In this document: in pieces, positions 9,979 to 20,756 of the stretch | How positions within the stretch are numbered: the stretch's first letter is position 1 | Layout: each line of letters opens with the position of its first letter | Assembly: GCA_023614405.1 (NCBI GenBank) | Contig: CM042688.1 | Location: 71,596,253 to 71,660,252, forward strand | Source of the DNA: Avena insularis | Lineage: Eukaryota; Streptophyta; Magnoliopsida; Poales; Poaceae | Length of the DNA: 64,000 nucleotides | Direction: 5' to 3' | Position numbers and translations under genes: made by a program | The notes under the pieces: generated by a model | Told to the model about the DNA's origin: nothing | The model's database searches: none | Seen by the model: only the letters and a program-made list of their open reading frames with translations

Positions 9979-12960
9979 ACTGCTATTTGCGCGTTGGGTT
10001 TTTCTTCCGAGGTATTCTTGCGCTTCTGAGCTTGTTGCTTTGGTTGTTTTGTCGACTATGGCATAGCTAGGGCGTACAGTAATCCCTATGCGTCTGCGGC
10101 GGCGTCTGCATACTTGCTCGCTGTTTCTATCATCTCTCCCAGATCGGTGACCTTGTCGCACTTCAAGCGATGACGTAGTAAACCAATTGGGAGTCTTGCA
10201 ATGAAAGCTTCAATCGCAGTTTGATCATTTACCCCTTCACAGGAGTTTTTGGTGTTGATCCATCGTCCGAGGTAATCTCGGCAAGTTTCTCTGGATTTCT
10301 AGGTGCAACGTTGTAGGTCTCCTACCATACAGGGCCTCCGATATGTGCCTTCGAAATTCCAAAAGAACGCGCTTTGCATGTCATACCAGTTGTGGATGGT
10401 ATTCTCCGAAAGTTCATTAAGCCATGATCGTGCCGTCTTCCGCAACATAAGTGGGAGATACCGTGTCGCAACCAAGCTATTTCCGCCTTTGGCAATGCAG
10501 GAAGCCTGGAAAAAGTCCTGGAGCCAAGTATCTGGCCGAGCCACACCGTCGTAGGGTTGGATGTGTCTTGAGATAGCAAATCCTTTTGGCAAGTTTGTTT
10601 GTCGAATACGCGGTCCAAAGCATTTTGGACCTACGTAGATGTTATCCGACTCGTAATGTCGTGCCTCTATGTTAGAGTTGATCGGTGTCTTGCGTCACTT
10701 GGTGATAGAGAATGTCGTCTTGGTTGTTCGTTGTGGTTGCGGTGCCTTGGAGCCGGACTTCTTCTTCTGCCACCATCTCCTCTGCCACGATGCCCTGCTT
10801 CAGAGCCGTTGTGGCGGCTACTTGGTGGAGAGGGTGGTTTAGGTGGGTTGTTTCCGGCTGATTGTCGGCCTCCATCTGGAGCGTCATTATTCCGGTTCCG
10901 AGGAGGGTCTTCATTGCGACGAGCCTCCTGACGGTTGACTCGACACGGTGTCCGTCGTTCCTTCGTCCGTCATTCCCACTACGGTGGGGTTCAGCCAGAT
11001 GGCTTGCATATCTAGGAGGTGGCATCCTCTGATGGTCCTCCTCCCGACATTTCTCTTTATCTTCTTCCCTGCGATTGTTCGACTCTCGCTGGGGAGGGTG
11101 TCTCAGATACAGTGCTGCAACTGCATCTCGCTCTGCAGCTGGGGCAACATTGCTCCAGACATGTGCGGTTCTATGCCATTGGCCTGAAGATCCGGTTCTT
11201 GAGTAGTTATCTTCCCGACGGTCGGAACGGTGGTGCTGTTCCAGAACCCGCTGGGGCCTAATATCATTCCAGGCCGGATCCGTGCGGCATTGGTCGGATT
11301 GAGAGACCAGCTTTCCGCTTCTGAATTTCGCGACCTTCTGTTGCTCCAGACCCTTGGTGAGTAGCTTTATGCCCAAACGGACCTGTTCTGGACCTAGATT
11401 ATTTGCCAGGATATCTCGAGCCGCAGCGGTGTTCTACACTGGTGTTGGATACACCAAATCTCCACTGCTATCGATCCGAGGCATCCCTGGGTCCCCCTCA
11501 AAGAGAACCTTATGGACTTCCAGAAATTTATCGGCCCATATGTGGATTTTCCGGGTCTTCTGATGCTGCAAAGATATAAACTTCTCCATAGTATCTATGC
11601 GCTTCTTCTCTTCCTCGATGTTGTTGGCTTCATCGAGAAGTACTTAGCGACGCGCTTCTAGGGCTTGAGCCCTTTCTTCCAGCAGTAAGCTCTGCAGTTG
11701 TAGGGATAGGCTTAGTTAACACAACATCGATGAGCTTACGGGCACCAGTGGTGACCACGTGTCCATCCACCGAAGCTTCTTTGGGCTTGTCTGGGATTAA
11801 AGCTCCATCCGAATCTTCTTCGTATTCCTGGCAACCACTTCCTCCGTTGGAGGATCTTTTGCCGGGGTCTTGTTCTTCTTGTTCCTCTTCTTTGCCTTCT
11901 TGGCAGCGCCGGTAGCAAAGATGGCTTTTGGTCCGTTTCCCGGAGTCAAGCTTTGATTGGTACTTTCGGACATCTGGATATCGGGGTTGCCTCCGAGATC
12001 CATGTGATCCTGCGCTTTAGGAGAGTTTTCTCCAGATCCTTCGTCCATGGCTTCTCCTTCTTCTGTATCTTTGGAGTTATACTCCGCTTCGTATTCTTCG
12101 GAAAGCTTTCAGAAATCTGCCGACGTCATGGAATCATCCGAAGATGCCGGTAAGTCGATGTTTGTTCTGATCGCCTCTAGCATCGAGTCTTCATTATCTC
12201 CAGCATCGGCAGAGCTGGATCCGGATCCAACATATCCGACAAAGTGCGATCCGTGCGTCCTAAGGTAGTTGCGGCTTTCTTTGTTGGCTTCCTCGAAAAT
12301 CCTAATGGTCTCGAGAACCTCATCCACGTTTGTGCCTTGCAACATCATGCGCCTCAACATATGCCTCAGGAAAGATTGGTCTATTCCGGCGTTAGAAGAG
12401 CCGGAACCAGCGTTGTTGACTTGCTCTTCCTGGATTTCGACCTCAGCGGGTGGATCGATCTAGGATTCGGCCTCTCTAGGGAGATCCACTCCAGATTCGA
12501 TTTGCACCGCAAGATCTGCTTTAGGCTCAGCTTTCTCCACTATCTCCGCAATTGGTGCGGGCTAGGTGGGATTAGGGTTTTCTAGGATCCGGAACTCTGC
12601 CGCCTCCACAGACAGAGGGGAGCTAGAAACTTCTTCTGCCTCTATCATCACCGCTGGGGTGGGTGGGGCAGGTTCGGCAAAACCGATGTATACATCGATC
12701 TCGCCAAAAGACATGATGGTGTAGGCAGTCACAACCTCCCTAGCCGGAATCCAAGTCTCGTCGAGAACGATGAGAGGGACGTCGCTGGCATACAGGATGC
12801 GACCGACAGCGATGGTCTCGTTGGTTCCGATTCTTGCAGATTCCGCCCAGAACGCAGATCCGAAGCTCACTTGCCCCACGGTGGGCGCCAACTGTCGTTG
12901 GATTGAAGACAAGTACTCCATGAGGGGGTCCTCGAGGCGTGCGAAAGAGAGGGGTGTGAG
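9979..12960 (-). pseudogene. Gag of element F, degraded
   Basis: The best-preserved piece, 10299-10592, contains the retrotransposon gag domain: QPYDGVARPDTWLQDFFQA, then ARSWLNELSENTIHNWYD and NFEGTYRRP. Other minus-strand pieces at 10672-11376, 11797-12048 and 12109-12360 are the low-complexity, charged upstream part. The frame at 12562-12990 begins in the LTR, reads RQLAPTVG across the primer-binding site and ends in a stop. Several frameshifts separate the pieces. The region past 9979 is cut off by element E. Confidence 0.7.
12873..12890 (-). promoter_or_regulatory. Primer-binding site of element F
   Basis: The minus strand reads TGGCGCCCACCGTGGGGC two bases inside the LTR. The same type of site occurs in element B, whereas A and E share a different extension after TGGCGCC. 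Confidence 0.72.
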
Positions 12961-13429
12961 ACGTACGGTATTCTGGGATGGTGAGCACACAAGTTTACCT
13001 AGGTTCGAATCCGCCGGCTTTGGACGGATCCTACTCCTGCTAGCAATCCAGTAATACGGCAGAGCCGGAATATGGGTTACAAGGGTTTTCGGGTTACAAG
13101 GGTTTTCGCCTGTGCGAGTTGAGATTGTAGACTATTGTAAGGGGTGTTGCCCTAAAGGCTCTCCCTAGGACAACTTATATAGATGTCCGGCCTAGGGTTT
13201 ACAAGAGAGACCTATCCGGCTACGACTAAGAGTCGGTTACAGAGTACATCTTGAACTACATGTAACACTACAGGCCTATGTCGGTAAGTCTTCTGGGCCT
13301 TCCGGTAGCCGGACTGGACTGCGTCTCTTCTCCCTGACTGGGCCACCTGTGAAGCAGAGCTCTAACCCTAAGTGGGCCACCCTGGTCAGTGAGGCACAGT
13401 GAGGATACCCGGAAAGTATATCCCTAACA
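12893..13429 (-). repeat. 5' LTR of element F, 537 bp
   Basis: The plus strand begins TGTCGTTGGATTG and ends ATCCCTAACA. A TATATAAG box is present on the minus strand at 13174-13181. No second copy exists in the window, so the ends rest on the TG/CA termini and the adjacent primer-binding site. Confidence 0.72.
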
Positions 13430-14509
13430 CTACCTTAAACATAAATATAATTAACTTACATTATATTGGTAGTTGAATTGTATTGTTACAACACAACCCA
13501 TTCACACAACACGAATAATAGGAACTTTGAAATAGAAGATTAACTATGTGAATTTGTATTGTGTTGTTGTATATAGTGGACATGTTTACTATAACTATAA
13601 TTCCGCTCTTGTTGATCTGTCTGACTTGTAAGGAAGGTTGGTAAGTTGTTCCTTAGATCGTTGAAAAAATGCATGCAAACTATATCATGAGTTCAGTATA
13701 TATATGATGTAACTTAACATCACAAAAAAAGTTATATCTACTCTATGCTAATATATTTGGTTTAATTTGACCATCGTTCAATATGTCATAATAATGTCCT
13801 TGAATAAATATATTAGTCTTACGATAAATACTTTCATTTGCCTAGTACTCTATTTTTCTAGGAAGTTCTTCATTTAACCATTACCTTACTTTACAAACAA
13901 ACATAATAAACTTCCTTAATTAAATAACAAAAATCTAGTGACAAGCCAAATACTCTTCATGACGTGATACATGCTATATTGGTAGCATGCCACGCTGTGT
14001 GATCAGATGCGATGGGAGGTAATGACAGTAAACCAGCACAACTGAGCATGCAGTGCCACATAACCGCCAGGTAGACGCAGGGGGACAGAACTACTACACA
14101 TTGGGGCAGGTCGTCGACAAATAACACTGGTTTCACGTTTTAGGGAGTTTAACCACGTTTTTGACAATAGGGCCCGCTGTCAGGTGCCACATGGCGTTGT
14201 CTTGACGGAAGGGGAAGAGACAGTCGTTAAGTATGCGTCTATTGGGGCAGCTTCGGTTAGTTGCTCCTCTTCTCCCCTCCCTTCTCGACATCTCACAGAC
14301 ACGAAATGGTGACGGGAGGCGGTGGTGGCAGCGGCTCTCGTCATCGGTGTGTCGTGGACGAGCAGGAACGTGGGGGAAATGACCATGAGCGGTGGACATC
14401 ATGTTTGTCGGCGGATCCAGAGCATGTTCGGCCACTGTCGGCGCCCATGCCTCCTCGCAAGCCCTGAGAGAACACATGGACACAAGGCATCATCTCGAGC
14501 TTCGACCCC
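13430..14509. other. Flank between element F and the MULE gene
   Basis: The first 650 bp are AT-rich with no supported gene. A small inverted repeat (CATGCTA/TAGCATG) lies at 13970-13989. From about 14100 the sequence becomes GC-richer and looks like the 5' untranslated part of the transposase gene. I looked for a MULE terminal inverted repeat here and could not match one to the sequence before 40547. Confidence 0.5.
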
Positions 14510-14836
14510 ATGAGCCATTACATCTCCGACACCGGGTAAGCCATTAGAATTCTAGCTTTTTGTTGTCCATGGATTTGCAGTAGCTAGGGGTTCTCTATTA
14601 TGTGATATTCTATTAAATTAGGTGTTTTTTTGGTGAAAATTTCTAAATAATTGCATATTTTAATATTTAGGTTAGAGACCGAGATGTGGGAGTTGTTTAT
14701 GCAGTTCGATGGGGTCAAATTCGTGCAGAAATCAATGCCTAGGTCAGACATTAGGTATCTCAACCTGTTGGCACTAATGGAGAAGGAGGGATATGGAATC
14801 TGTGACTCAATATACTATGTTAAAGAAGAAGGTGAG
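14510..14836 (+). pseudogene. MULE (MuDR-type) transposase, 5' exons
   Basis: A short first exon (14510-14535, MSHYISDT) is followed by an intron with GT-AG ends (14536-14670) and a second exon from 14671 encoding MWELFMQFDGVKFVQKSMPR. The codon phase is kept across the intron. The exon is cut at 14836 by element A and resumes at 37265 after the duplicated GTGAG. This would be the N-terminal region of a MuDR-family transposase. The downstream part has many stops, so the gene is dead. Confidence 0.72.
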
Positions 14837-15323
14837 TGACGAGGGTTTAACTCATCAATGCCCATTGTTATGGACTTGGGTTTTGGAGAAGGAGGGAGCG
14901 CTGGAGACATCTATCGGCTAGCAAACAAGCACACAGGGGACAAAGATTTACCCAGGTTCAGGCCTCGTAGAGGTCCCTACTCCTGCTTGTCTGCTCGTGG
15001 AATTATCGAAGGAATCGAAGATTACAGTGGTGCGCAGATGTAATCTGGCGAGGGTTGTGGAAACTAGGGTTGCGTGCATCCTCCTCGCCGCCCCCTCCTA
15101 GCCCTTATATAGATAGGCTAGGTCTCGGGTAGCAGGTCGAGTCGGTTACAAGTTAGGGTTTTCCCCTTCAAACTTTCTATCTTTAGCTTCTTCCTGTTCT
15201 TCAAGCAATCGAGAGTCCATAGGTTACTCGAGTCCTTCATTTGGGCCTTGGCGACACCGTGGGCCTTTACGTATTTAGACCGTATATACCAAACTCGAGT
15301 ACCTGTAGGGTATACCCATGTCA
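14837..15323 (-). repeat. 3' LTR of element A, 487 bp
   Basis: It starts TGACGAGGG and ends CATGTCA on the plus strand and is a near-identical copy of 36773-37259. A minus-strand TATATAAG box is at 15104-15111. GTGAG precedes it at 14832-14836. Confidence 0.95.
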
Positions 15324-15340
15324 GTAGCCCCCGAGTGTCC
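15324..15340 (-). promoter_or_regulatory. Polypurine tract of element A
   Basis: The minus strand reads ACTCGGGGGCTAC immediately before the LTR start TGACATGGG. The 13-bp plus-strand form GTAGCCCCCGAGT recurs exactly at 15898-15910 and 22081-22093 and with one change at 16142-16154. Confidence 0.7.
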
Positions 15341-16648
15341 AGTGGAATCGCAGATTATTTGGGGACTTTGAAGTCTTTCGAGTGCATGAATGAGTATATT
15401 TCGACTGCTTTATTTGTGTCATAGGGATTGTTGATGTACGTGCCTGATATAACCGAAGTATCGGTATTAGTTAACCACCTTAGGGTGAAACAACGCAATC
15501 TACTCGAACTCGAGTCCCCGGACTTGAATCCGGAAAAGTGTTGGTGTAATTCGACTCAAGCCGCGGAGGTCTTACAGGAGTCGAATTCCACTTATATGGG
15601 TGTGAGCACTCGACGCGTCCATCAAGGCATGTTCATCGTACCTGTAGGTACGGATACATTTCTGGTAGTGCGCAGCTAATGCGTTGCCAGGCCTTATTCA
15701 GGTCTTACCTTCACGCTGTAAGTGCGGCATCCGAATTTTATCATCACGGAGACAATTCGGGTGACCCAGGAGACGCAGTCTCTTTGTAGGGAAAAATTAT
15801 GAGGTGGTGTCGCCATGAGTTTTGAGTGTGGATGTTATCAACACACAGTTTTTTGTATAAATAATCATAGGTTGCGCGACCAGCGCTCCCTATGGGAGTA
15901 GCCCCCGAGTGCCTGGTTGAGTCAAAGACTCAGGCAGGGACTGAAGAATCATTTTGCGACTGCTGTCGTCTTTGGTTTACTTGTTTCAGTCGGATTTGTT
16001 TCCGGCGCTCCCTATGGGAGTAACCCATGCCCATAGTCAAGTCATGCTGCGAGTGGTTGGGTTTGATTTGATTATCCATGTTCCTGAAAAAGAAGAAGAA
16101 AGAAAAAATCATAGGGTGCGCGACCAGCGCTCCCTATGGGAGTAGCCCCTGAGTGCTTGGTGGAGTCGAAGACTCGAGCAAGGACTAAAGTAGTCGAAGT
16201 CTACCGCTGCATAGCTTTGATGACGTCAGTCTTGTGATTTCATGACCTCGATTGCCAGCGTGAGCGAGTTTGTGGGGGACGTGAGCGATGGGTCCCACTT
16301 TCTGACTTTGATTTGACTGGGCGTGCGTAATCTTTATTTTAACTGCACCTCCTCGATTTTCGCACATAATGGGAGTAGTGGAGGGACGGTTCGTGCTTCC
16401 ACTCCTCCACGTGTCCATCACGATTTTTGCCACGCGTCCAATAGGGTTTTTCTGAGCCGTTGGATTGCATCTTCCAGGGGTTAAGTAGCGGTGCTGTGAC
16501 GGTAATTTCTCATCTGCTCGTATTCATCCTTTGCTTCCATTGCCATTGCTGCTACTCCTCTGCTTTCTCTACGCTCGTATCGTCCTTGACACTAGACCAG
16601 CTCCGCTCGTTTCCAAGCTACTTCCTTCGGTCGCATCGCCGCCGCGCC
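15341..16648. other. Noncoding region between the 3' LTR of A and the antisense gene
   Basis: No coding frame is supported. It holds three copies of a hairpin/purine-tract module (about 15885, 16005 and 16128). Near 16430-16500 there is promoter-like sequence for the antisense gene, including a CCAAT at 16438-16442. Both ends of the region therefore probably carry cis-signals: polypurine-type for the element and promoter-type for the antisense gene. Confidence 0.5.
15863..16189. repeat. Duplicated 82-bp module with hairpin and PPT-like motif
   Basis: Two copies of about 82 bp (15863-15945 and 16107-16189, offset 244 bp) share GCGCGACCAGCGCTCCC, the inverted repeat CTCCC-TAT-GGGAG, then GTAGCCCC(C/T)GAGT and a GAGTC(A/G)AAGACTC stretch. 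A third, shorter copy of the hairpin lies at 16003-16032. Element E has one diverged copy at 2824-2855. Confidence 0.8.
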
Positions 16649-19331
16649 ATGGGGAAGAAGAAAGGAGGTGCCGCGACCGATTCCGCGGCCACCGCTGCTG
16701 CGGCGAAAAAGAAAGGCGGCTCCGCCGCTGCGGGCACCAGCACCGCCGTCGGCAGGAAGAAGAAGGGCGCGGGCACCCGCGTCACGAATGGCGCATGGCG
16801 TCCCTCCATCATCAAGTCGTTGGATCTCCATCTTCTTCGTCAAGACAGAGTGCTGTCCGGTGTAGTCGCCGACCCGCGCGTCCCCGACGGTGAGGCAATT
16901 CCTTCTCCTCCCGCTGGTTTTCGAGTGATGTTTTTGGCATTCATCATTCGCGGTCTCTCCTTGCCCCTTCACCCCTTTTTTAGGGGCCTCCTTTGTTTCT
17001 ACGGGCTTCAGCTCCATCAGCTGACCCTGAACTCGATCCTCCACATCTCTTACTTCATTACCCTCTGCGAGTGCTGGCTCGGAATCGAGCCGCACTTCGG
17101 CCTCTTCAAGCGCCTCTTCAAATTGAAGCGCCAATCTGCATCTGGCTCTTTAGTCTATGATGTAGGTGGTTGCAGGATTCACCTCGACCCATCCGCCACC
17201 TATTTCGACATCAAGCTCACAACGTCCGTCCAAGGGTGGAGGGACAAGTGGTTCTACATCAGCGATGAGAAGGTTGGCGACGAGCACTTCGGACTCACAC
17301 CCTTCGATCCCGCGACGCCGTGCAATAGGAGGCGCTCCTGGAAAAATGTAGTTATGCCTGGCGAATCCGCGGAGACGGACGTGTTGTACGAGCATGTCTG
17401 CGACCTCGAGAGTCGCCTCGGTACAGAGGAGGGAGGCTGCACCCTCATTCGCACGTGGCTACATCGTCGTGTCCAGCCTCTGCAGGCCAGAGTCCACCCC
17501 ATGTTTCAGTGGACTGGCGCTGACGATCCCACTCGCGTGTCTGCCGATGGCATGTCCGCGAGTGAAGTGGACAAAAGGGTTCGACTGGTCACCAAGTACA
17601 CTATCAAAGATGTGCTCCCCAGTGAGCCAGTTGTTCCTCCATTTGATGCTGCTTACCCTCCTCCTGAGGTATAGTTGTGCTATGCAGTAGCTTTTAATTT
17701 GTCGGTTGCTTTTCTGCTGTTTGTTTGTTTTTGCTGAACATGTTGTCTCAGGATTGGGTGGTGTCGCCTTGTATGCCCCCTCTTCCTGAGGGGATTATTC
17801 CTCGTGAATCCTTGGAGGAGGACGAGTCGGAGTCGACCGTCCCTTCTGATGTGGAGGAGGAAGCCCCCGAGTCCAGTAGACCGGATACTCGCAAGCATCG
17901 AAAGAGGCCACTTTTGACTTTGACAAATTTGATTGGTAAGTTTTCTAATTCGTTTTACTCTTCTTTTGATTTGCCCTTGTTTGGCTCGTCTCTGTGTTTG
18001 CCTTTTTTGATGTGGATTTTGTCTTGCAGCCAAGAGGCGTCGTCATCTTCTAGCGACGTTCAATTCTTGAAAGAATCCGGAGTCGCGACCTTAAGGGCCA
18101 AGAAAGAGGCCGAGCGCTCTCCTTCCCCTCCATTGGCGGGCCACTCTAGGCATAACTCTTCCAGTTCTCCTCATGTAGGGGAGCATCGAATGGTTGCCCG
18201 GATGACGGTACAACAGACATCTTCGGAGTCATTGGAGGACCATGTAAGTGTAGTTTTTCTCCCTTTTAGTGTTGCAGTCGATGTTATCTATTGCCTCTGC
18301 TGATTCCTTGTTGTGTGATAGCTCCTTGTGAAGGAAGCCGCGCTCTTGGCGGAGCAAGTGCTTGCAATGGGCCGCCAGCATACGATGTTGGAGACACGTC
18401 ATCGCACGGTTGAAAGTGAGTGTCCTGCACTTCTTCTTCTTCCTCGTCTCCTTTTGATATGGTTGACTGATAGTCAATCCCTTTCCGTTTGTAGCTGAAC
18501 ATAACGCCCTCCCGCGCAATGCTGCCACCATGGAGAAAACCCTCGCCGTGGCTGTGAAGGGTCACGATGAGGTAATCGCGGCGCGTGACGAGGCGCAAAG
18601 GCGCGAAGAGGAGCTGCGTGCCTCCTTCGCAGCCAGGGAGAAGTTGTTTGAGGGATAGCTTTTCTCAATCGCCAAGGCCCTCTCAGGTATTTTGCTTTGG
18701 ATATCGTTGTCCTTCTCTGCTGGACTTTTTGCCGTTGGCACTGATGTTTTGTCCATGTGTGGATTTATGCGCAGATGCTGGTGACTTGAATTTTGACCCG
18801 CAGGCCCTTCGTCGCGATGATGCTCTAGCGGGTGCACTGTCGGCAATCGAGGACCATAGCGCCGCCATCCAGGATACGGTCTCCAAGGCCAAGGGCGCCC
18901 TCAGTCGCCTCCGGAAGGAGCTGATGCCCAAGGCGGAGTTAACCGAGGATATAGACGGGCTGGTGGAGTCACAAGCCGGGGGTGTGCCTTCCAGCTACAA
19001 GAACTCACTCCGCGCAGCTGGCGCGTCCATGTCGCTTGCCATGGTGCAGGCCCACGGAGTCAAGGTTGATCCTGCCGCGGTGTCGAAGGCGATGCCTGTT
19101 AGCGCAGACGGCCAGCAGGTAGTCTTCGCTCCTTTCACGACTGCCTGTGGCAAGTATGGGCCTCAGTTGATAAATACTGTTGCAAAGTATTCTGAGGAGC
19201 TGCACCGCGCCAAGAAGGCGGCGAAAGCGGCAGCATCAGGGGCTGGCGGAAAGTCAGTGGCATCTGACACTGCCACAGACTCGATGAAGCCCCCGAAGCC
19301 GTCAAAGTCGAAGAAGCCAGTTGCTCCTTAG
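16649..19331 (+). pseudogene. Antisense multi-exon gene of element A (PF04195-like, coiled coil)
   Basis: This gene runs opposite to gag-pol. Start ATG 16649. Proposed exons: 16649-17668, 17752-17935, 18030-18243, 18322-18415, 18495-18686 and 18775-19331, each bounded by GT and AG. Exon 1 (340 codons) has a Lys/Ala-rich start (MGKKKGGAATDS) and a domain resembling the putative gypsy-type transposon family PF04195: LPLHPFFRGLLCFYGLQLHQ, LNSILHISYFITLCE, GIEPHFGLF. Middle exons are acidic and charged. The last exon encodes a C-terminal helical domain (DIDGLVESQAGG, SSYKNSLRAAGASMSLAMVQ) and a Lys/Pro tail. A frameshift in exon 3 and a TAG in exon 5 break it. Such antisense frames are known in some Tat elements; their function is unknown. 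Confidence 0.72.
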
Positions 19332-19492
19332 TTAGCTTTTGTAATAGTTAATTAGTTTATGTCCTTTTGTTTAAGAACATGCCTGCTGGCTAGTGTATCT
19401 GCTGATACTTTTGCTAGTCTTGAATGCATTTGAATCCTTTGTCTTTGTGTTGATTTAGTCGTCTTATTTGCTTCTATCTTGACTTGTGGTAG

Positions 19493-20326
19493 GGTACATC
19501 AAGTGATCCTTTGAGGGAAACTCAGGACTCGCCGACTCTTGATGATACCGTGGTACCGCCGCGCTCCAGGGTAGATGAGCTGTCGCTGCTTTCGTGACTG
19601 CGTGACCGCGTGAAGCAGCTGGAGCGTGAGTTGCCCGTGGTCCACGGTAACGCGGATGTATGGAAGTCGAAGGCGGAGAAAGCCGCCGCCCAAGAGCAGT
19701 ATCTGCTTGGCGAGGTGACGCAGCTGGGCGACCAATTCAAGTGTTAGTTTGCTTGCTCTCATCTTTTCCTTGTAGTCGCTCGCAATGATACGTTGTACTT
19801 ATGCTGCTGTTGCTACTTCGTGTAGTTGTCAGCACGCGTCATCCGCAGAAGGAGAAGGATAGAATTGACATTCACATGCATGATCTTACCCAGGAAAAAC
19901 TTCAAGAGAGTGGATACTTCTGGGTAGATCATGATCGTGCGACTACGCTGGCGACCCTGTAGGATCGTGCGTCGCGAGTGCTGCACTTTCTGAAGAAGTC
20001 GCAGTCATGCTTGAAGAACATTTATCGGGCGATGTTTCCGCTGGATGATACTCCATCAAGCTTGCTGGCCCTCCTTTCCAAGTTTCGAGACCTAACCGCG
20101 GTTCGCGAGTGCGTAAGGCAACAGTTGGTGGCTGGTGCCAAGGCTGCTCTATCAATGGTGCGACTGCACAAGCCTGACATAGATTCTGCGGCAATTGCAT
20201 CTGGTCGCCTGCACCACCAGCAGGTTCTCCCTGGAACATGGTGCCGCACTACCAGGCGGTGGATCACCCAGCAGAAGAGATCGTCGACTTCTTTGAGGAA
20301 CAAACCAATGTTCTCCTACTGCAGTA
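19493..20326 (+). pseudogene. Second, partial antisense unit of element A (coiled coil and C-terminal domain)
   Basis: After an AG acceptor at 19491-19492, an exon encodes a coiled coil (LRDRVKQLERELPVV, AAAQEQYLLGEVTQLGDQ) up to about 19741. A further exon from 19826 encodes a helical domain (LKNIYRAMFPLDDTPSSLLA, AGAKAALSMVRLHKPDIDS) ending at a TAG at 20324-20326. The helical domain resembles the last exon of the preceding gene (SMSLAMVQAHGVKVDPAAVS) and the C-terminal domain of B's antisense gene. It looks like a tandem second copy of the 3' half. In-frame stops (19595, 19960) and a frameshift near 20205 break it. Confidence 0.58.
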
Positions 20327-20756
20327 GTAGCCTAGTTTGTATCCTGCATATAAGTGTACTTGTGTTGTAAAGTTCATATAAATGTTGTGTATAAGTTTTT
20401 GTATAAAGATCTTTGTTAGCATGAGGTGTGTTGCACTATGCGAGTCCCTTTCGTTAGCCTGGTCATGCTTTTATCTCAGTCCCTTGTCAACTGTCAAAAG
20501 TGCTGCGGTTGGGTTGATGTTTGTGTCAAGGGTTTCGATTGATGTGCCAGCTACTCAGGATATCGCGTTTTGGTTCGTAGAACAGATGTATATAGGGTGG
20601 CCAGCCCTCGAGTAGATAAAATTGGAAAAGTAAAGGAAAAACACAGAGTTTTGGGGCACTTAGCTTTATTTATTCGAAGAATAGTGTGAGGTACAATGTG
20701 TGGCTAAGTAGCCTTGGCTGAGTAGCCTTATTTGCAATGTAAAAAGTAAAAAGCGA
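20327..20756. other. Spacer between converging pol and antisense gene of element A
   Basis: About 430 bp between the 3' end of the antisense units and the 3' end of pol. Short frames only. The two genes converge tail to tail here, so transcript ends for both strands probably lie in or near this spacer. I see no specific signal beyond AT-rich patches. Confidence 0.5.

Larger units (their letters stand above)
9979..13429 (-). mobile_element. Element F: Tat-type Ty3/gypsy remnant (5' LTR, PBS, gag only)
   Basis: Read on the minus strand this has a 537-bp 5' LTR (12893-13429), a primer-binding site and a degraded gag that ends abruptly at 9979, where element E begins. No F protease, polymerase or 3' LTR is found on the other side of E, before 2081. 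The distal part was probably lost in the same deletion that truncated E. Confidence 0.75.

Noticed and set aside
10672..11376. Minus-strand 234-codon frame as an independent gene
   Set aside because: It lies within the degraded gag region of element F, is low-complexity and charged, and lacks any separate domain.
14100..14260. Possible MULE terminal inverted repeat
   Set aside because: No inverse match was found before 40547, so I do not call MULE ends.
15863..16189. Repeats with spacing that might suggest a CRISPR array
   Set aside because: Only two to three diverged copies with irregular spacing, in a eukaryotic retrotransposon.
16460..16648. Upstream in-frame start (16460) for the antisense gene of A
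   Set aside because: The upstream residues are hydrophobic and unlike the family; the ATG at 16649 begins the typical Lys-rich N-terminus and the upstream part has promoter-like sequence.
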